This document shows positions 39,938 through 43,399 of a DNA stretch of 43,399 bases, in pieces; positions within the stretch are counted from its first letter, which is position 1, and every line of letters begins with the position of its first letter. The stretch is taken from the IMG/VR virus record IMGVR_UViG_3300009168_000029, positions 1-43,399 of that record, one strand, 5' to 3'. Under the pieces are notes generated by a model that saw only the letters and a list, made by a program, of their open reading frames with translations, was not told the DNA's origin and did not search any database. This stretch comes from a virus. Position numbers and translations under genes: made by a program.

Positions 39938-39966
39938 CCGTAGACTGGGATGATACCAGCCTACGG
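39938..39966. other. Imperfect inverted repeat
   Basis: CCGTAGACTGG and CCAGCCTACGG form a 10-bp stem with one A-C mismatch and a 7-base loop, placed 1 base after the ParB-like stop and just before the terminator. It could be an operator or an RNA-stabilising hairpin. Confidence 0.55.
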
Positions 39967-39967
39967 A

Positions 39968-40852
39968 CTACTCGACCGGGTCAACATGACCCTTCTTGCT
40001 GTCGAACTTGATCGCCCGCGGCTTGTTGCCGGCGCGATAGAAGTTCCAAGCCGAAATGCAGCCGAAGTACAATGCAGCCGGCTTGGGCCGGTCGATCGTC
40101 TTCTCCTTCATCTCGGTCAGTGCCGTGTCGAGCTGGCTGGCAGGATGAGTGTCATCCCCAGCCACGCCCCCGCGAGCAACGTGATCCCAGAAGACCTTCG
40201 TCTCGCCGGAGTTGGCCTGCCAAGTCGCCCACATCGCCGCGATCACCGGCTTGTAAGCCAGTTCCTTGGTCTTGGAGGAAAAGATCGACCCGTCAAGCCA
40301 AGCGATGAAGTCATGCGTCGCTTTCTCGTGCAGGACTTCATAACAGTCGTCGCCAATCACCTTGGCCCCGCCGACGATGGCGGTGTCGTAAAAGATGATC
40401 GCCTCGGCCGCCAACTTGACGACCTTCATATCCAGCCCGGCCAAGTCGGGTTCCAACTTGGCGTAGGCGCCGGCCACATCGAGCGGGGTGCGACCCGTGA
40501 TGCGGTCGTCGAACTGCCGAAACAGGTTGACCAGTGCATACTCCGTCTCGACGTCATAGATGTCGCGATGGATCATGAGGCCTTCCGGCAGACTGCCGTT
40601 GAACTGGCTCAGCGCCTCCGAGGAGTGCTGTCCATTGCAACGGATCTCCTGACCCTCGAGTATGGCTGTCGCCCACGTGAAGGGTATCCCCTTCCCGGCC
40701 TCGATCTTCTCCTTGAGGATGGTGACGTGTCTCTTGTCGAGGCCACGCTCCACGGGTGACGCCGGCAGTGCCCGAAACTGATCGAGCACCTCTTTTGTCA
40801 GCGGGACGGTCTTACTGGACCTCAGGGTGAAGCCCACATTGTGATCGGACAT
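39968..40852 (-). CDS. ParB/sulfiredoxin-like domain protein
   Basis: A 294-residue protein. Residues about 30-85 (LPASPVERGLDKRHVTILKE, then FTWATAILEGQEIRCNGQHS) resemble the ParB/sulfiredoxin N-terminal fold with the N-G-Q-H motif near residue 73. The rest is helical and unfamiliar (FRQFDDRITGRTPLDVAGAY, AMWATWQANSGETKVFWDHV). Members of this fold bind nucleotides or cut DNA; here the precise role is unknown. Strong AAGGAG SD. It follows the HTH protein and a hairpin. Confidence 0.72.
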   Translation of the reverse strand: MSDHNVGFTLRSSKTVPLTKEVLDQFRALPASPVERGLDKRHVTILKEKIEAGKGIPFTWATAILEGQEIRCNGQHSSEALSQFNGSLPEGLMIHRDIYDVETEYALVNLFRQFDDRITGRTPLDVAGAYAKLEPDLAGLDMKVVKLAAEAIIFYDTAIVGGAKVIGDDCYEVLHEKATHDFIAWLDGSIFSSKTKELAYKPVIAAMWATWQANSGETKVFWDHVARGGVAGDDTHPASQLDTALTEMKEKTIDRPKPAALYFGCISAWNFYRAGNKPRAIKFDSKKGHVDPVE

Positions 40853-40883
40853 CTTTTTCTCCTTCGATTGTCCGGTTCAGTCT

Positions 40884-40910
40884 TGAGGCAGGGTTCAGAG
40901 CCCTGCCTCA
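40884..40910. other. Perfect 10-bp hairpin between two leftward genes
   Basis: TGAGGCAGGG and CCCTGCCTCA flank a 7-base loop. The stop codon of the HTH gene lies in the stem. No U-run follows, so it is more likely an mRNA processing/stability element or a protein site than a terminator. Confidence 0.7.
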
Positions 40911-41777
40911 CTCGTTCTCCCACTTCCCCATCAGGGTCTTCAGTTGGTGACCGAGGCGAGCAACGGCCGGCACGGAGATCGTGACGCCGTTCTTTTTGCC
41001 TTCCACCAGAAGCCCATCGAGAATGGGAGCGAGTTCCTCCAAGATGCGAGCGCGGCTTAACTGCCGGTCGGTCTTGAAAATGCGGTAGCGCTTGGAGCGC
41101 CCGTAGGGTTTTTCCTGAACCTCATAAGGATAGCCCTCCTTGAGGCGAACTTTCATTTCAAGCGCGTCGGCGAGTTCCTTCTCGTCGGTGTCGAGGTGGT
41201 TCGCCATGGCCTCGGCATCGTGCCATTTGCCGTCAGAGAATTTCTTGCCAACTGCCTCGCGTAGAGGACCAAAGTCGCGAGAGACGCGCTTCTTGGGTTC
41301 ACCAGACGCAGCCACGGCGGCTTCGTCCTGCTCGGCGGCAAGGATCAGTTCCCATGTCTTCTGGTAGCGTTTGCGATCGTTGCCGGAAAATTCCTTGGTC
41401 TGGTTCCAGAAGACAGTGCGGAAGCGCTTCAGAGTCAGCGGGGTCTTCAGGGCGCTAATATCTTGATTTATCTCCCGGGAGATAAATCGAATAAACCCAC
41501 CAAACATCATCAGGTGCGAGACTGCACTTTGAGCATACCCAACCTCGGTCGCGATTTGCTCCTGCGTCCAGCTACGGTCGCCGCTTTCGGCGAAAAGTTC
41601 GCTGATGGTTTGCTCGAAGCGGACGCCAGCGGTGTGCTTGGTGGTGCCGTAGGTCTTCCTGATCTCGTCCCAGCGGGTCTGAAACTCCTCGCGGGTCATC
41701 ACATTGGGGATGACCACCACCTCTGCTTCGGGTGTGTGCTCACTTGTCGGAAACCCGGATTGATCGTTTGCGGTCAC
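40908..41777 (-). CDS. ParB-type helix-turn-helix DNA-binding protein
   Basis: A 289-residue protein with a clear helix-turn-helix at about 70-95 (WTQEQIATEVGYAQSAVSHL), like the DNA-recognition helix of ParB/KorB proteins. Residues about 165-235 look like a second winged domain (DFGPLREAVGKKFSDGKWHD, HLDTDEKELADALEMKVRLK). It is the second gene of the leftward early unit, so a role in replication, partition or transcription control is likely. It overlaps the repressor stop by 4 bases. Confidence 0.72.
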   Translation of the reverse strand: MTANDQSGFPTSEHTPEAEVVVIPNVMTREEFQTRWDEIRKTYGTTKHTAGVRFEQTISELFAESGDRSWTQEQIATEVGYAQSAVSHLMMFGGFIRFISREINQDISALKTPLTLKRFRTVFWNQTKEFSGNDRKRYQKTWELILAAEQDEAAVAASGEPKKRVSRDFGPLREAVGKKFSDGKWHDAEAMANHLDTDEKELADALEMKVRLKEGYPYEVQEKPYGRSKRYRIFKTDRQLSRARILEELAPILDGLLVEGKKNGVTISVPAVARLGHQLKTLMGKWENE

Positions 41778-41989
41778 GATGCCGCCTCCTCGGTTTCAAA
41801 GCCGAACAGGCGCGGCGAAACCTTCTGGCCCCGGCGCTTTAGCTCCGCCTTGATCAGCAGATAGCGGTCGCTCGGGATATACCCGCGCGTCTTCCAGTTG
41901 CTGACGGCAGATGGATTGACGCGGGCGGCCTTGGCCGTCTCGCCAGTCCCGCCCAATGCCTCTACGGCCTGTTCAACGGTCTTGATCAT
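41774..41989 (-). CDS. Cro-like repressor
   Basis: A 71-residue helix-turn-helix protein (EALGGTGETAKAARVNPSAV, then SNWKTRGYIPSDRYLLIKAE), similar to Cro/YdaS-type repressors. It is divergent from the rightward early operon across a region with two matching operators. Its predicted -10 (TAGATT, 41996-42001) lies six bases before the ATG, so the message should be leaderless, as for lambda cI from its maintenance promoter. It probably represses both divergent promoters. Confidence 0.85.
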   Translation of the reverse strand: MIKTVEQAVEALGGTGETAKAARVNPSAVSNWKTRGYIPSDRYLLIKAELKRRGQKVSPRLFGFETEEAAS

Positions 41990-41995
41990 GACCCC

Positions 41996-42024
41996 AATCT
42001 AATTCACGTTTCGTGGTTTGGCAA
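41996..42024 (-). promoter_or_regulatory. Leftward early promoter
   Basis: TTGCCA (minus strand, 42024-42019), spacer of 17 bases, TAGATT (42001-41996). The spacer is almost entirely the operator ATTCAC-N4-CGTGGT. Confidence 0.7.
42002..42017. promoter_or_regulatory. Operator 1 of the switch
   Basis: ATTCACGTTTCGTGGT, an imperfect palindrome that matches operator 2 (42062-42077) in inverted orientation through the consensus ATTCAC-N4-CGTG(A/G)T. It sits between -35 and -10 of the leftward promoter. Confidence 0.7.
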
Positions 42025-42053
42025 TCTTTTTTTCATTAGCCGTGCATTTTCTC

Positions 42054-42082
42054 TTGACAGCATCACGGTCTGTGAATAGGTT
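42054..42082 (+). promoter_or_regulatory. Rightward early promoter
   Basis: Consensus TTGACA at 42054-42059, 17-base spacer, weak -10 TAGGTT at 42077-42082. Transcription would start near 42089, giving a short leader with GGAGAG before the ATG at 42108. Confidence 0.68.
42062..42077. promoter_or_regulatory. Operator 2 of the switch
   Basis: ATCACGGTCTGTGAAT lies in the spacer of the rightward promoter and is the inverted counterpart of operator 1. Confidence 0.7.
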
Positions 42083-42107
42083 GAGGACATCGAAACGGAG
42101 AGACGAC

Positions 42108-42317
42108 ATGACCGCCCCCCTCACCCTGCACGAAGCCCTCGCCACCCTGAACATCACATCCGCTCCCGCCGATGGCTCCGGTCGCGACCTGTACTGGAAT
42201 GACCTTCCGCTCGGGACATACAGTGCATTTCAGGCGTGGGTGCTCGTTCGCGCTCTCCAGCCCTCCGTCGAACTTCCCGAAACCGTCGCCCGCGACCTAA
42301 ACGAGATGGTGCTCTAA
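42108..42317 (+). CDS. First gene of the rightward operon, unknown
   Basis: A 69-residue protein starting MTAPLTLHEALATLNI; the next gene begins MTAPLTPHEILADLKA, so the two share a duplicated N-terminal start. There is no known domain. ATG 42108 is chosen because GGAGAG precedes it and it lies just after the promoter; the longer frame to 42018 runs through promoter and operator. Confidence 0.75.
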   Translation: MTAPLTLHEALATLNITSAPADGSGRDLYWNDLPLGTYSAFQAWVLVRALQPSVELPETVARDLNEMVL

Positions 42318-42610
42318 TGACCGCCCCCCTCACCCCCCACGAAATCCTCGCCGACCTCAAGGCGCTCGCCCGCATCGAGGCCGACTGGAACGCCGACGGC
42401 CGCCTCGACGGCTACGCCGAGGACGACATCAACAACAAGCGGGCCGACCTGATGGACAGCCTCCGCGAGGGTCTTGAGACATGGGAAGACGTTGAGGGGA
42501 CGTGGCACGCGGCAACCGGCGTGTTTGATCTTGAAACCCCGGTCGGCACCGGCAAGACCGAGATCGAGGCCATCGAGGATCTGCTCGAACGAATTGGAGA
42601 GGAGGTTTGA
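42317..42610 (+). CDS. Hypothetical acidic protein
   Basis: A 97-residue acidic protein with a shared MTAPLTxHE N terminus and a helical core (LADLKALARIEADW, DINNKRADLMDSLREGLETW). Its ending TEIEAIEDLLERI is also helical. One-base overlap with the previous gene (TAATG). No function can be assigned. Confidence 0.72.
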   Translation: MTAPLTPHEILADLKALARIEADWNADGRLDGYAEDDINNKRADLMDSLREGLETWEDVEGTWHAATGVFDLETPVGTGKTEIEAIEDLLERIGEEV

Positions 42611-42612
42611 CC

Positions 42613-42858
42613 ATGTACACCTACAAGCCCCGCACGGTCGCCGAGATCAGGACCGACCTCCGCAACATCACGGCCGAGATCGCACGGGCCCATGATGACG
42701 ACCTGCCCGACCTTCAGGACGACCGCGAAAGCCTCTTCGATGAACTGAACGAGGCCCTCGACGCCCGCCCCGCCGCCGACAAGTACGCCACTACCGGCCT
42801 TGACCTCATCCGGGTCATCAAGGCCTTCGGCGGCATCCCGTCAGACTGGGACAAGTGA
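42613..42858 (+). CDS. Hypothetical acidic helical protein
   Basis: An 81-residue protein (TVAEIRTDLRNITAEIARAH, then DLQDDRESLFDELNEALDAR) with long charged helices. ATG 42613 is chosen because a full AGGAGG lies seven bases upstream. An in-frame TTG at 42607 would overlap the previous stop. No domain is recognised. Confidence 0.72.
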   Translation: MYTYKPRTVAEIRTDLRNITAEIARAHDDDLPDLQDDRESLFDELNEALDARPAADKYATTGLDLIRVIKAFGGIPSDWDK

Positions 42859-43109
42859 TGACCATCGCAAGCTTCTGGCAATGGCTGATCCACCTCGACC
42901 TGACGCCGGTCCTGTGGATCGCCGGCATCTTGGCGGTATTGCTGACCCTCGCGTTCATCCTCGGATCGATTGGCTTGGCTGCCGACCGCGCCCGCCAGCG
43001 CATAAACCAGAAAAAGTGGGCCACTAGGTCCGCCAAGGAGTGGGAAAATTGGAGCCCCCCTTCAGTGAGTGAATTGTTGGCTGATGCAGAAAGAAGTGAT
43101 CATGACTGA
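42858..43109 (+). CDS. Single-pass membrane protein
   Basis: An 83-residue protein with a strong transmembrane segment (LWIAGILAVLLTLAFILGSI, residues about 19-42) followed by a basic stop-transfer region (ADRARQRINQKKW) and a charged tail. An early-expressed inner-membrane protein of unknown role; superinfection immunity is one option. ATG 42858 shares one base with the previous stop (TGATG). Confidence 0.72.
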   Translation: MTIASFWQWLIHLDLTPVLWIAGILAVLLTLAFILGSIGLAADRARQRINQKKWATRSAKEWENWSPPSVSELLADAERSDHD

Positions 43110-43317
43110 CGACCTCGCCCTCCGCCTCAAGGCCAGCCACAACGCCCAGACGGCGGCTCAAGAGATCCAGGCCGCCGCCGAGGAGATGCTCAAGCACGGC
43201 AACACCCTCTACAACGACCCCCACGACAGCGCCGCCTTTCGAATGGCGGCAAGGGCAAACATCCGCGCCACCGAGGCCCTCATCACCCTCTGGAAGATCA
43301 GTGAAACATATGGCTGA
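43102..43317 (+). CDS. Small helical protein
   Basis: A 71-residue, Ala/Gln/Glu-rich helical protein (ASHNAQTAAQEIQAAAEEML, then ANIRATEALITLWKISETYG). ATG 43102 overlaps the preceding stop by 8 bases and its own stop overlaps the HNH-like gene by 8 bases, so the operon continues unbroken across the circle join. Function unknown. Confidence 0.7.
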   Translation: MTDDLALRLKASHNAQTAAQEIQAAAEEMLKHGNTLYNDPHDSAAFRMAARANIRATEALITLWKISETYG

Positions 43318-43399
43318 GGAGAAGCGCATCCGCATCCCGCTCTGGGTCAAGCTTGAAGCCGCGCTGATCGCGCTCGGCCTCGACCCCGACGCCGTCGAC
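43277..43399. repeat. Terminal direct repeat, right copy
   Basis: Identical to bases 1-123. Confidence 0.95.
43310..43399 (+). CDS. HNH-like small phage protein, 5' part repeated at window end
   Basis: The first 30 codons of the gene listed at 34-387, present again because the window ends overlap. It is not a second gene; in the circular genome it is one copy. Confidence 0.9.
   Translation, partial: MAEEKRIRIPLWVKLEAALIALGLDPDAVD

Noticed and set aside
1-43399. Diversity-generating retroelement
   Set aside because: Fibre and tail proteins are present, but no reverse transcriptase and no template/variable repeat pair was seen.
1-43399. tRNA genes and integrase attachment site
   Set aside because: I found no cloverleaf-like tRNA sequence in the intergenic gaps and no recombinase of the tyrosine or serine type.

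Overview
The window is a complete, circularly closed tailed-phage genome of about 43.28 kb. Its last 123 bases repeat its first 123 bases exactly, and one gene runs across the join. The DNA is GC-rich. A GcrA-type cell-cycle regulator, a family confined to Alphaproteobacteria, points to an alphaproteobacterial host. There are no long tail-tube, tape-measure or sheath genes. Instead there is an 864-residue portal protein, a gp4/gp11-like adaptor, a beta-propeller-like tail protein and several very large ejection-type proteins, so a short-tailed (podovirus-like) virion is the best reading. I see no integrase, transposase, reverse transcriptase, CRISPR array or tRNA gene.

Layout: two divergent transcription units start at a switch near 42.0 kb. 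The rightward unit (42108 through the join to 3630) is early: five small unknown genes, an HNH-like protein, an ERF-type annealing protein, a YqaJ/lambda-Exo-type nuclease, a NinB-like protein, then four short genes built from duplicated modules. The leftward unit (41989 down to 3593) holds everything else. It starts with a Cro-like repressor, two DNA-binding/ParB-like proteins, small exported or membrane proteins, the GcrA homologue and a replication-initiator-like protein. It then crosses a remarkable non-coding pentanucleotide region (35.86-37.42 kb). After that come terminase (34.6-32.9 kb), portal (32.0-29.4), a receptor-binding block (29.4-22.4), scaffold and coat (22.3-20.1), head/adaptor/tail genes (20.0-13.0), giant ejection proteins (12.6-6.0), a tail fibre, and a lysis block (4.97-3.59). 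Most genes are tied to the next by 1- or 4-base stop/start overlaps, which I used to choose starts.

How the parts work together: the Cro-like protein probably binds two matched operators placed in the spacers of the two divergent promoters. ERF, exonuclease and NinB form a recombination set. The virion carries a transglycosylase/peptidase protein for wall entry. It also appears to carry two proteins sharing one N-terminal leader, one of which has an ADP-ribosyltransferase-like tail and may be an injected effector.

The most unusual feature is a set of arrays in which the dinucleotide RC (G/A then C) recurs every 5 bases for 15-29 consecutive units while the other bases vary. There are seven modules in tandem at 35.86-36.61 kb, one at 37.27-37.42 kb, and one in inverted orientation at 4.20-4.28 kb ending at an intrinsic terminator. 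They are non-coding, fill the gaps between genes exactly, and surround an orphan 201-residue gene of unknown function.
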